Source: Tillus elongatus (Eukaryota > Arthropoda > Insecta > Coleoptera > Cleridae). Taken from it: 64,000 nt of DNA. A program made the position numbers and the translations under genes. The stretch lies in assembly GCA_964006375.1 (NCBI GenBank), contig OZ023267.1, forward strand, positions 15,635,471 to 15,699,470. Direction: 5' to 3'. The notes under the pieces are model-generated. The model saw only the letters and a program-made list of their open reading frames with translations, was not told where the DNA came from and did not search any database. Below, piece by piece: positions 1 through 9,066 of the stretch; the first letter of the stretch is position 1, and each line of letters starts with the position of its first letter.

Positions 1-981
1 CCCTCAGGGCTCGTCCGCGGCCTAGCCGCCCCGATGGTACTGCAACCTTTGGTTGATTGTGCATACCCTTAGCCTTACTCCACCCATTCCAAAATCACTG
101 TGCCTTGAACCACTCTGCACAGCGATTGGTAGGGTGAAGTTTTATATTGCTCTGTCTCCGGCGTAGACTGACCGTAGATCAGTTGTCTTTTGCGGTCCAG
201 AGCTTTACACTCGGACAATATGTGCTGTGCTGATTCCTCCTCCCCATCCCCAGAGTCTGCATGGGAGATCCCTCTCGAACCGCCCCATTTTATGCAGGTG
301 TCTCTTGACGGCCATGTGTCCCGTCAAGAGACCTGTTGTGTTTCTGAGCTGTCTTCTGCTAAGATTCAGCAGCTCCACAGCTCTCTTTGAACTGGGTCCG
401 TCAATTATCGACTTCCCATGTCTGAGCCCTGGACAGTCCGCTCAGTACACCTTGTATTGGTTTCTGACCCAGGACTTAATGGCTCCCTTGGCAGTGCTCT
501 TTGTCACGCCCAGAGCCGGTTCTGGTCCCATAAATGGTTCTGCTGACCCTCTCTTCGCGAGACTGTTAGCTTCTTCATTGCCTTTAACCCCCGAGTGACC
601 CGGCACCCAGATGAGGGTCACCTCATTCTGCACAGCCAGGTCGCTCGTCTCGTCTCGGCACTCACTCACCAGCCAGGAATTTACCCGTGGGCTACTTAGT
701 GCCTTAAGGGCTGCCTGGCTGTTTGTGGCTATGAGGATCCGCTTGTTGGTGTAGCCCCTCCTCTTGTTCTCCCGCACACAGTGCAGGATGGCGTACATCT
801 CGGCCTGAAACACCGTTGCATGGGCTCCGAGGGAAATACTATGACTTACCCTCGGTCCTTCCGAGTAAACACCTGCCCCTGTCCCACGCTCCCCGCCGGA
901 TCCGTCCGTGAACCAGACGAGCGCGTCCCGTGGTATGCCCGGCGGTCGGGGATTTCCACTGTAAAGTTGTTTTCCCTGCAC
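1..981 (-). pseudogene. RNase H domain and Cys/His tail of copy 1
   Basis: RNase H of the retrotransposon, which would remove RNA from the cDNA hybrid. Visible motifs are WFTDGSGG (first Asp), the FQAEMYAIL Glu, TNSQAALKAL and VPGHSGVKGNEEAN. The third acidic position reads TNS here, whereas the sister copy at 11195 reads TDS, so a catalytic Asp has become Asn. A TGA at about 439-441 replaces a Trp codon (KVYWAD in the sister copy), and the tail continues in frame below it. The tail normally carries a Cys/His cluster. This copy is inactive. Confidence 0.8.
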
Positions 982-1147
982 ATTCGCGGGCTTGCGAAGT
1001 CTGACCTCATTTCAAGCATGGGCTCCTTCACGATCTCCTGAATTTTGCAGTGGCCCCTGAAGCCTGGGTTGATCTTCAGTCTACCATTGCAAGCTAGTCT
1101 GTATAGTCCTAGCCTGGCCTCCCCCACAACAACTAAGTGTGTGTGTG

Positions 1148-1197
<50 letters not shown>

Positions 1198-1609
1198 GGG
1201 GGGTCAGATCCAGCAACACCTCCATGGCGGCTGTTGGGGTTGAAGACATGGCCCCTGTGATACCTAGGCAAGCCATCCTTTGGATCTTGCCTAGTTTTTG
1301 TTTGGCACTGGATTGTGACACCTTAGGCCACCAGACCAGTGCCGCATATGTTAACTATGGTCTGACCACCCTTGTGTACAGCCAGTGGGCGATACTAGGT
1401 CTTAGTTCCCACGTTTTTCCATATAGCCACCTAGTGACGGCTAAGGTCATGACTGCCTTACGCAGTATTTTTCCAATGTGACCATTCCAGGTTAGCTTAG
1501 ATTCCAATACGACCCCAAGATATTTTACCTCCCTGGCCATTGGAACGCTCCTACCGTCTAGAGTGAGAATTCTGTGGCTGTCGCACTTCCTCCTCCTCGT
1601 AAACGGCAC
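846..1609 (-). pseudogene. RT C-terminal fragment of copy 1
   Basis: The minus strand encodes the end of the reverse transcriptase: a stretch resembling VKYLGVVLESKLTWNGHIGK, then a thumb-type segment ending in the region before RNase H. It matches the RT frame at 10556-13060 with few changes. The frame is broken by an expanded (CA)n tract at 1135-1196, where the longer copy has only a short purine-rich stretch. The palm motifs with the catalytic aspartates are upstream of the truncation point and are absent, so this piece cannot encode an active polymerase. Confidence 0.8.
1135..1196. repeat. (GT)n/(CA)n microsatellite inside an RT frame
   Basis: An almost pure GT tract on the plus strand, ending in a G-run. 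It sits inside retrotransposon coding sequence. The same site in the sister copy (about 11660-11680) has no dinucleotide repeat, so the tract arose after insertion. Confidence 0.95.
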
Positions 1610-1787
1610 GACAGTTGCTAGTGTGAATCACTAGGGGTTTTAATAGCATCTTCAAGGAATCCAATTTACAGCTAACATTTTCTACAAAAGAAACCATAAA
1701 AAATTGCTGGGTAACCCAAAGGATTTAGATAAAACCACAGAAGTGTCGGGAATCTTTGAAATAGGTTGTAAAGATTATGAACTTAAA

Positions 1788-1909
1788 TATGTAGGGCTTA
1801 TAGAATTTTCCATTCTCTGATGACGCTGACGTTGTCAGCGAAACGATCGTAAGGTCTTTGAAATATGTGTTATGATGATTTGGGATCTCCAAGTGTACTT
1901 ATGTAGGGC
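1788..1909 (+). mobile_element. 102-bp hammerhead-bearing insert with 10-bp target duplication
   Basis: The sequence tatgtagggc occurs at 1788-1797 and again at 1900-1909. The 102 bp between them interrupt a PLE endonuclease frame exactly at YVG. The insert contains a hammerhead-like core and is related to the PLE end pieces at 2610-2765, 15870-16030 and 53120-53545. The simplest reading is insertion of a short PLE-end-derived element with target-site duplication. A partial tandem rearrangement of PLE copies is the alternative. Confidence 0.65.
1814..1854 (+). ncRNA. Hammerhead-like ribozyme motif in the 102-bp insert
   Basis: Core elements seen: CTGATGA at 1817-1823; a 6-bp stem II (GCTGAC/GTCAGC at 1825-1830 and 1834-1839) with GTT loop; GAAA at 1840-1843; and a very short helix III (AC/GT around a GATC loop) ending in the GUA cleavage triplet at 1849-1851. 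Short stem I pairing (TCT with AGG) is possible. One base, C1824, lies between the first core strand and stem II, which is not canonical. Cleavage activity is unknown. Confidence 0.6.
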
Positions 1910-2083
1910 AAACTAAAAGAACTATCGAAACCACATTTAAAGAACATTTACCGCAACTGACATGGCACTCTTGATAAATCATGTATTGTTTAGCATATTT
2001 TGAATAATAACCATTATGCAGACAAAAAAGTCTCCAGTTTACAAAACATGTCAGGCAGTTGCGGCATTTAGATGCTAACAAAA

Positions 2084-2084
<1 letters not shown>

Positions 2085-2151
<67 letters not shown>
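2085..2151. repeat. (TA)n microsatellite
   Basis: A pure TA tract of about 67 bp that directly continues a PLE coding stretch. Confidence 0.97.
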
Positions 2152-2152
<1 letters not shown>

Positions 2153-2153
<1 letters not shown>

Positions 2154-2241
2154 TTCGAAATTTGATGTGACCGTATAGATAACGAAAATGTCAAGTTAAT
2201 AAAAAATATCAGGCAGTCGCGTGAGTTAGATGCTTACGAAA

Positions 2242-2242
<1 letters not shown>
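2153..2242 (+). pseudogene. Second PLE C-terminal fragment
   Basis: Plus-strand translation gives RIDNENVKLIKNIRQSRELD followed by AYESI, which is PLE sequence downstream of the GIY-YIG core. It partly repeats the end of the fragment before 2084 (LDANKSI). Both copies end at the same codon position and run straight into a (TA)n tract. This indicates head-to-tail partial PLE copies, a common arrangement for these elements. It is too short for any function. Confidence 0.6.

Positions 2243-2322
<80 letters not shown>
2243..2322. repeat. (TA)n microsatellite
   Basis: A pure TA tract of about 80 bp in the same position relative to PLE sequence as the tract at 2085. Confidence 0.97.
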
Positions 2323-2329
<7 letters not shown>

Positions 2330-2609
2330 CGTCGTTAAAAATTTGAACAGATATGTTTCGGTGAATAGAGTAGGTCTAGTTCTGTGTAGTACATTGTTTG
2401 AACTGTTATCTTAATAATCAGTATGCCCTTCTCAGAAGGAATATTTGATATCCACACACATTTTTACAAAAGCAGGGATGCGATTTTAATTACAATAATT
2501 TAAGGCTCAACAGTGGGGATCTGTCTGTATACCATCGTAGGTGATCCTGTTCGCAACTGCTTGGCAACTAATATAAAAATAGTGGTTTTAGTGTTTATTT
2601 GCTTAGTCT

Positions 2610-2765
2610 ATTTGTTCCTCTGATGACGATAACTTTGTCGGAAAAGGGATCGTCAGGTCTAAAAACTGTAGTGTCATGAATTGGGTTCTTCAAATTGTAC
2701 TTATCAGTGCTCATCACAGGTTTCAATCTTCACTCACTACAAGACCTTATTTTGTCGCCATTCAT
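2610..2765 (+). mobile_element. PLE end piece (pLTR-like) with hammerhead-like core
   Basis: About 155 bp shared in order with 15870-16030 (minus), 53120-53285 (minus) and 53420-53545 (plus). The shared blocks are a CTGATGA motif, a region around gggttcttcaa, then gtacttatcagtgctcatca and an aatcttcact end. The decayed copy at 15870-16030 lies immediately upstream of PLE N-terminal coding sequence, so the block is read as a PLE 5' pseudo-LTR. The 270 bp before it (2330-2600) show nothing recognisable. Confidence 0.55.
2617..2657 (+). ncRNA. Hammerhead-like ribozyme motif in PLE end piece
   Basis: CTGATGA at 2620-2626, stem II with a C-G closing pair plus GATAA/TTGTC (one wobble), GAAA at 2641-2644, and GTC at 2652-2654 as cleavage triplet. 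Stem I can form from CCT at 2617-2619 and AGG at 2655-2657. The junction between GAAA and GTC (AGGGATC) is irregular compared with the other copies. Confidence 0.5.
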
Positions 2766-2892
2766 TCGCGTAACCTACGGTATTTTGAAGAGGGGAGGTA
2801 TTTCCAAAACAGTAAGAAATCTAAAAAGAATGCTTGAAAAAACCAAATCTCTACCAGTCTAATAAAATTATTTATTCGTCATGCTAATTATG

Positions 2893-3045
2893 GGATTAAA
2901 TGAGTGGTGGACGTGGCGCCACCTAGTTGCTGAACCAAGTAGTATGTTGTCACGTCAGCTCCAAATAACACAAAGTGTTAAAAAAATAGAGTCTGTATAC
3001 AACTAACTAACAATTTAGAAAATTGTCAGCCCTGGCCCATTGGTT
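2893..3045 (-). repeat. Inverted partial unit of the hammerhead tandem array
   Basis: This segment is the reverse complement of the second half of the array units (the block from ctgacaatt through aacactttgtgtta to caccactcac). It faces unit 1 head-on across a short spacer, so 2893-3045 and about 3105-3235 form a large imperfect inverted repeat. Confidence 0.85.
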
Positions 3046-3312
3046 CTAATTGTTGTGAGAATGCATCTAGCCTTACACTTTGTCCCTATATTGGGGTAGA
3101 AATGGGCCAGGGCTGACAATTTTCTAAATTGTTAGTTAGTTGTATACCGTCTCTATTTTTAACACTTTGTGTTATTTGGAGCTGGAGTGACAACATATTA
3201 CTTGGTTCCGCAACTAAGTGGCGGCACGTTCACCACTCACTTAGTGTTGAAAGACTGGCTATACTATAGCCGTATTACTTTAGATGCATTTTTGCTACAA
3301 TTAGTATGCCGT

Positions 3313-3352
3313 ACTGAAGAGCTCTAATGAGAGCGAAACAAGTCTACGGTTT
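3313..3352 (+). ncRNA. Hammerhead-type motif, unit 1
   Basis: CTGAAGA at 3314-3320, stem II GCTCT/AGAGC with AATG loop, and GAAA at 3335-3338 are all intact. Helix III is damaged: ACAAG replaces ACCGG, so only two pairs with CGGT remain. Confidence 0.6.
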
Positions 3353-3622
3353 TAATTGTTGCGAGAATACATCTAGCATTACATACTTTGTCCCTATATT
3401 GGGGTAGAAATGGGCCAGGGCTGACAATTTTCTAAATTGTTAGTTAGTTGTATAGAGTCTCTATTTTTTTAACACTTTGTGTTATTTGGAGCTGGCGTGA
3501 CAACATACTATTTGGTTCCGCAACTAGGTGGCGTCACGTTCACCACTCACTTAGTGTTGGAAGGCTGGCTATACTATAGCCGTATTACTTTAGATGAATT
3601 TTTGCTACAATTAGTATGCCGT

Positions 3623-3662
3623 ACTGAAGAGCTCTAATGAGAGCGAAACCGGTCTACGGTTT
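3623..3662 (+). ncRNA. Hammerhead-type motif, unit 2 (complete core)
   Basis: CTGAAGA at 3624-3630 is followed directly by a 5-bp stem II (GCTCT/AGAGC, AATG loop), GAAA at 3645-3648, and a 4-bp helix III (ACCG/CGGT, loop GTCTA). The cleavage triplet is GTT ending at 3661. All invariant core bases are present and no extra base separates the core from stem II. Stem I is weak next to the core, but ACAATTA upstream and TAATTGT downstream can pair further out. Confidence 0.7.
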
Positions 3663-3924
3663 TAATTGTTGCTAAAATACATCTAGCCTTACATACTTTG
3701 TCCCTATATTGGGGTAGAAATGGGCCAGGGCTGACAATTATCTAAATTGTTAGTTAACAGTCTCTTTTTTTTAACACTTTGTGTTATTTGGAGCTGGCGT
3801 GACAACATACTACTTGGTTCCGCAACTAGGTGGCGGCACGTTCACCACTCACTTAGTGTTCAAAGGCTGGCTATACTATAGCCGTATTACTTTAGATGCA
3901 TTTTTGCTACAATTAGTGTGCCGT

Positions 3925-3964
3925 ACTGAAGTGCGCTAATGAGAGCGAAACCGGTCTACTGTTC
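3925..3964 (+). ncRNA. Hammerhead-type motif, unit 3 (decayed)
   Basis: The core reads CTGAAGT with a disturbed stem II (GCGCT opposite AGAGC) and ACTGTT in place of ACGGTT. It is recognisable only by alignment with the other units and is probably inactive. Confidence 0.5.
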
Positions 3965-4233
3965 TAATTGTTGCTAGAATGTATCTAGACTTACATACTT
4001 TGTCGCGATATTGGGGTAGAAATGGACCATGGCTGACAATTTTCTAAATTGTTAGTTAGTTGTATACAGTCTCTATTTTTTAACACTTTGTGTTATTTGG
4101 AGCTGGCGTGACAACATACTACTTGGTTCCGCAACTAGATGGCGGCACGTCCACCCCTCACTTAGTGTTGAAAGGCTGGCTATACTATAGCCGTGTTATT
4201 TTTGGTGCATTTTTGCTGCAATTAGTATGTCGT

Positions 4234-4273
4234 ACTGACGAGCTCTAATGAGAGCGAAACCGGTCTACGGTTC
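4234..4273 (+). ncRNA. Hammerhead-type motif, unit 4 (complete core)
   Basis: CTGACGA at 4235-4241 fits the CUGANGA consensus. Stem II GCTCT/AGAGC, GAAA at 4256-4259, helix III ACCG/CGGT and a GTT triplet ending at 4272 are all present, as in unit 2. Confidence 0.7.
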
Positions 4274-4302
4274 TAATTGTTGCGAGAATGCATCTAGCCT
4301 TA

Positions 4303-5154
4303 CCTAATTATGGTATGTTTGCAAACTCTGCGGTTTTACAAAAAAGTTAAACTCTGATTAAGTTAAACATCTTTCACTGATCCATGTGTATATAATGCCG
4401 CAATTGTCGGTATCTGCATTGCGTATTGTTGTATAATCAAGAGATGTGACTTATTTATAAGCTACTCCACTTAGTTCCTTGACGTTTGCTCTCGCTTGTT
4501 GCCAGGACTGGACATATTGTAGCCATTGTATTATGACTCAGACCTGAACATTTCATAAACACGCCGATTTTAATTATTTAAACAATGCACTAATTAAAAA
4601 CGACGAGGGTTTCAGGTTTAGTCGAGTAAACTTAGAAACGGTTGATTAATACAATAGCGAAATTAATTTTTAAACCTGTCTGCGAAAAACCGTCTGGCCT
4701 TTCTATTGCTTAATTCAATGAGGAGTTATTTGTTTACTTAATTGAAAATCTATTCATAGCAATGTGATTATATTTTTAAATACTGGTGTGAGCAACATAC
4801 AAAAGGTTCTATTAATTATCCAACGAAGGTAAAAATATAACATATAAATTTTTAAAATATCAGTTAATTATTAGCGAATTTTGTGAAAAAATATATTGCT
4901 ATTAAAATGCTCGCTGACGAAATCGTGAATTTTTGTAAAAAGGGGGTAAATTAGAAACCTTAGAATCTATATTATATCCAATTTAGGTAACACAGGATTT
5001 ACTTTGATTATCTATAAAAACACATACCGTGTTCGCTCTTATTAGAGCTTGCCTATGTACTGCACTAATAACACTCACCATACAACACATGCAAATATAC
5101 AGTGTGATGATAAAGTTGTGAACATTACACATAAATGCGTTATTTATTTTTTTC
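4303..5154. other. Unassigned AT-rich sequence
   Basis: Nothing recognisable apart from low-complexity A/T runs. Short open frames here match no motif I know. Confidence 0.6.
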
Positions 5155-5510
5155 AAGAGAAACCCTCGAACCCCTTCTGGATGCCCAAACCACAAGAAGA
5201 ATTTTTTGCACACAGCCGATAAGAAAGTTACGGGACCAACAGTGAATCGGGGTGCTGGGCGAAAAAGAATATAAAAAGGAAGTGTGAGGGGAAAGTGCGA
5301 AGGAGACAGCTTAGTTGGACCTCTTTAAGCTGCCTTTATCCCATTTTGCAGCTATACCTCCTTAAAATACTGTTTACCGCGCGCAGGTCCCGTAACTTTC
5401 TTAGGGGTTGTTCCAAAGGAAATTTTCTTGTTTACATTGTTCTTGTTTATGCATTAAGGGTGATTGTAGGCATGCATAAGGGAAATGAGAACCCCCGCGA
5501 TTAAGCACCG
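5155..5510. repeat. Foldback-type dispersed repeat, copy 1
   Basis: Contains a perfect 18-bp inverted repeat, taagaaagttacgggacc at 5220-5237 and its complement at 5386-5403. A TATA-box-like tataaaaagg lies between the arms at 5270-5279. The whole block has a partner at 55868-56215 that shares the arm sequence, the GGGG(T/A)TCTGGGCG-like stretch and the downstream TTTATGCA(A/T) region. No coding capacity is evident. It could be a MITE or an LTR or promoter fragment. Confidence 0.55.
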
Positions 5511-5544
5511 AACCAAGATTTTCAATTTATGTTCAAATTGTTCT

Positions 5545-5675
5545 CATTTCATTTTTAGTGAATTTTCGTTAAGAAAATTCACTAATAGAGAGGTATCGAT
5601 GGTAAAACTTTTGGAAAATTTTTTTAAATAAGCGCGAATTTGCGCCTCTAGAACCCATACCCAAGGTCGGTTTTG

Positions 5676-5763
<88 letters not shown>

Positions 5764-5860
5764 CCATCTGATAACTCAAAAATTATTTGACCAATTTCGA
5801 CCAAATTTGGGAATTACCTTGATTGTGTTAATGGCTTGGATGAGTTCGTAGATGGGCACT
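5545..5860. mobile_element. TIR-element family fragment with (TA)n core
   Basis: Shares the blocks tagagaggtatcgatggt, the tctagaacccata stretch, the (TA)n site, ataactcaaaa and ggcttggatgagtt with the full copy at 24581-25332. The terminal inverted repeats are missing. A small hairpin tagtgaattttc/gaaaattcacta lies at the start (about 5558-5586). Confidence 0.65.
5679..5755. repeat. (TA)n microsatellite in TIR-element fragment
   Basis: About 77 bp of pure TA, at the position where other members of the TIR family also carry TA tracts. Confidence 0.95.
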
Positions 5861-7344
5861 GTGCGTCTAATTTTTCTTTAAAAAAATGTAAAGAAAATTA
5901 TGAAAAAACAATATTTTTTGACATATTGGAGTGATTCGAATGAAAATCTGCACATATATAGGAGACGTCATAATATACCCTTTAACCAAAATTTAAATTA
6001 AATGGCCTACGAGAAAAGGAGTTAATCGAAAATAAAAATGTTAAAGTAATAAACAGTCTAAGACATCACTTCGAATTACATGAGGCATTTCGCACGGTCA
6101 GTGTTGTCAAGCATGGTTAGACTGTGAATGTGCTATTCTGAGTAGATAATTCAAAATCGACCAAGTCACATGACAATTAATTATAAATGAGCCGGGTTGT
6201 CAGCTATAATAAATTTTCATTTGAATTTTAAAATGTAAAACATATGGTCATAACACATATTTGTACTTATTGATGACAAATCAATGTTCACAATAAATTA
6301 ATCCATCCATTAAATGTCGTTTAATATTAATAAATGTTGAGCGACCAATTCCTCGTCTTATTTTCAAAAAAAAATTACAAAATAATTGGCACAATATGAC
6401 ATCGTTGCATGCGATGACAGCACTGCTGCAAGCTGCGTCGAGACACTCGAGACCTAACGTTAACGTTAATAATCAACATCAACATGGACATCTTATTTAT
6501 ATTCTAATTAAAACAGAAATCTTATTTTACATTTTTATTATTATTTAAATAGATAATGTGGGACGCTAAAATAATTATATGTTATAAATGGTAAGTAAAA
6601 TATTACTTAAATAACTTTCGTGCATATAGGAAGTACTATTAACTAACCAAGGTATTTGTTATTTGCTTATAGGTTATAAATTATACACTCAAAGTTGAGA
6701 CTGTATATTGTATAGTGATAATCTTCTTATCTTTAAGTTAGTGGTGTTTTGGAAAAACGCAATGCACCCGTTTTATAAAAGCGATAAAAGATACAAGGAG
6801 AAACATGCTTGCTCAAACAATAAATTCAAATTCCTAAACATTATTTATTTATTATTTTAAAAAGAGGCAAAGAGGGCAGAAGAGATAAACCCATGTTTTG
6901 GTAAGTACATGTACTATTGTATTGTCATTGTTAACTATAAAACAGAAAATTGCATCTCTTTACTATATATTTATGCTTAAACGCATAACCAAAGCCTTTT
7001 CATTTTGTTCTATTTTAATCCTTGAAACTTATCTCAACAACACTCGGCTATATTAGATACCTATGTAAAAGCTATCTGCAGCTAAATGCAAATATCCTCT
7101 GGATAATACAATTCCGTAAATTAAAAACACCTCCAGTGTGTCATTTATGTATTAAATGTGTTACTACAGAAACAACAAACAACAAAGTGTTAATCTTACT
7201 CTTTTTTTATTGTTTTCAAACTTATGATTAAAGATATCTAATTCTGTTGTAAATTATTTTGCAGATAATTAACTAGACTAGAAACACACACGTAGAATCT
7301 CGCATAATATACCTCGCCTTCAATCATTTTCACATATTTAATTT
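5861..7344. other. Unassigned AT-rich sequence
   Basis: Nothing identifiable. No conserved protein motif or repeat partner was noticed on either strand. Confidence 0.55.
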
Positions 7345-7439
7345 TATGAATAAATTCAAGTGAATCTGTTATTGAAAAACTTTTTGTTTGACGCGCAAGC
7401 TTTTAAACTCATTTGTCAAGCACTTTGCTAAATTGTATG

Positions 7440-8380
7440 TCGGGGAATCTATAGCCGATACCGACAAGGCTTCCTTGATTTTCCCAGTTTATGAATTTTT
7501 GGGACACCATACTTTTTGGGGACTTTATGATTTGCCACTTGTAACTTTTTTCCTAAGACTTTTGGTATAGCTTGTGACATCTCTTTACACTATTTTTAAC
7601 GTCCGAAATCATTTTTGGTAGCGGGGTTTCATTTAGCTTTTTACACGGTCCAGTCCCTATGACGTTATAAGCTTTGTATTTATATTCGTTTTAGTCTGAA
7701 AATCACAATCTTATTACCTTTATCTGCTGTAACATTAAATAATTTTTTCTCTCGCAATCGCTTAACTACTTTCATTTGATTGAAATTTTGGTTTTTAGTG
7801 AATGTATTTTCTTTCAAGTTTTAGAAATTTCATTTTTACATGCTTCTCTTATACATTTTTTTGAAGAATCAGAATTTTTTTTACTTCTCGTTTTAATACT
7901 AGCAATGATTTCTGTTATATCGTTTTCTTGTGTGTGATAGTAGACAGGATTTCAACTCCTTGCTTATGAGGTTGATCTCATTTTTTTTAAACGACTGTGA
8001 AGAAAGACTTCCTACGAGGTCAATTTTCCGAGGAACTGGTTTTACGTTTTTAATTTGACATTTTACCAATGGTTTAAATTTTTATATCGTATATCAATTT
8101 TCTTAACCAACTTCGCGTCAATGACTACAAACATTTTCCTCTGAAAATTGTACCAATCTTCATATTTTAAGTTATCTAACTTAAAGGTTAACTTTTTAAA
8201 CAAACTATATGCCCGTATTTCTGACGTATTACGTTTTGAGTACAGATAGTGCATTTCTAGATCCAGCGATTTTTGCTTAGCAACATTTTCATCCTTTTGA
8301 CCTACTTTTGTGTTATATTTAAGTTTATTCATAAATTCAAGTGAATTTGTTATTGAAAAACTTTTTTGTATGAGGGGCAC
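7440..8380 (-). pseudogene. PLE N-terminal/RT-start pseudogene, first tandem copy
   Basis: The best frame (8063-8380) encodes about 105 residues containing YNTKVGQKDENVAKQ and SEIRAYSLFKKLTFKLDNLK, the PLE N-terminal region. The remainder to 7440 holds ADKGNKIVI and YGVPKIHK motifs but is interrupted by several stops and shifts. The first residues of the open frame come from the tail of the next copy, so the start is a junction artefact. Inactive. Confidence 0.65.
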
Positions 8381-8389
8381 GCTTTAAAA

Positions 8390-9050
8390 AACTCGTTTGT
8401 CAACCACTTTTGCTAAATTGTATGTCGATGAATCTATAGCCGATACCGAAAAGGTCTCCTTGAGTTTCCTGTATTATGAATTTTTTGGAGACCGTACTTT
8501 TTGGGGACTTTAGGAATTGCAGCTTGAAACTTTCTTCCTAACGCTTTTGATATAAGATTGTGACATCTCTTTAGATTATTTTTAACGTCTGAAAGCATTT
8601 TTGGTAGCGGAGTTTTTATTTCGTTTTTTAAACGGTCCTCTCTCTATGGCGTTATAAACTCCATCTTTATACTCGTTTTTGTCCAAAAATAACCATCTTA
8701 TTACCTTTGTGTGCTTTAACATAAAAACGATCTTTCTCTCGCCATCGCTTAACTACTTTCATTTGATTAAAAGTTTGGCTTTTAGTGGATTCATTTTCTT
8801 TCAAGTTTTAGAAATTTTATTTTCACATGCCTCTCTAATGAAATTTTTTGAAGGATCAGCTAAATTTTTAATTCCTGTTTCAATACTAGCAATGATTTCT
8901 ACTATATCGTTTTTTTTTATGACTGTAGGCAGACTTTCAACTCCTTGTTTAGGAGGTCGATCTTATATTTATTAAACCACTGTGAAGAAAGATTTTATAC
9001 GAGGTCAATTTTCCGAGGACCTGGTATTTCCTGTTTAATTTGACATTTTA
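8390..9050 (-). pseudogene. PLE N-terminal/RT-start pseudogene, second tandem copy
   Basis: Collinear with 7400-8060 at the nucleotide level, with scattered substitutions and small indels. It carries the same ADKGN-like and PKIHK-like regions in disrupted frames. Its upstream half lies beyond the nested insertion at 15572-15890. Inactive. Confidence 0.6.
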
Positions 9051-9066
9051 CCAGTTTTTTTTACAA

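Larger units (their letters stand above)
1..1619 (-). mobile_element. RNase H-bearing non-LTR retrotransposon, copy 1, 5' truncated
   Basis: This is the 3' part of an APE-type non-LTR retrotransposon read on the minus strand. It aligns base by base with the longer copy at 10472-15364. Seen: the RT thumb region, an RNase H domain and a Cys/His tail, in that order. The homology to the longer copy stops abruptly near 1619, as expected for 5' truncation during target-primed reverse transcription. The 3' end coincides with the window start, so the tail and any target duplication cannot be seen. The domain set (RT followed by RNase H) places it in the I/LOA/R1 group; the exact clade is inferred. 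Confidence 0.85.
1620..2084 (+). pseudogene. Penelope-like GIY-YIG endonuclease fragment, interrupted
   Basis: The plus strand encodes a PLE endonuclease piece. Up to 1797 it reads ...NPKDLDKTTEVSGIFEIGCK and ELKYVG (the GIY-YIG core in variant form). From about 1900 it resumes as YVGQTKRTIETTFKEH, followed by a HILNNNHYAD segment. Between these two parts lies a 102-bp non-coding insert with a hammerhead-like motif, flanked by a 10-bp direct repeat. The coding frame then runs into the (TA)n tract at 2085. No RT domain is present, so this is a 5'-truncated and interrupted relic. The assignment rests on the motif pair and on similarity to other PLE fragments in this window. Confidence 0.75.
3081..4302 (+). 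repeat. Retrozyme-like tandem array of four ~305-bp hammerhead units
   Basis: Four head-to-tail units start at 3081, 3389, 3699 and 4001, with lengths of 308, 310, 302 and about 302 bp. Each carries a hammerhead-type core on the plus strand about 235 bp into the unit, flanked by conserved blocks such as ttggggtagaaatgg and ctatactatagccg. No long reading frame is present. Metazoan retrozymes are short tandem repeats with one type I hammerhead per unit, proposed to move through circular RNA with PLE enzymes. This array fits that description in unit size, copy number and PLE company. A related lone unit is at 36037-36300 on the minus strand. Confidence 0.7.
7345..9055 (-). mobile_element. Penelope-like element, tandem partial copies (outer level of nest)
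   Basis: Two head-to-tail copies of a PLE 5' region on the minus strand, offset by about 980 bp (for example ttattgaaaaac near 7370 and 8350). The coding sense gives an N-terminal segment, then NVTADKGNKIVI (the PLE ADKGN motif), then KYGVPKIHKLGKSRKP (the start of the RT core). Both copies stop at the same downstream point and lack the RT catalytic palm and GIY-YIG domains. The second copy is split by the insertion at 9056-15571 and resumes at 15572. Confidence 0.75.

Noticed and set aside
2893..4302. CRISPR-like array
   Set aside because: Repeat units are ~305 bp and contiguous with no unique spacers; the context is eukaryotic.
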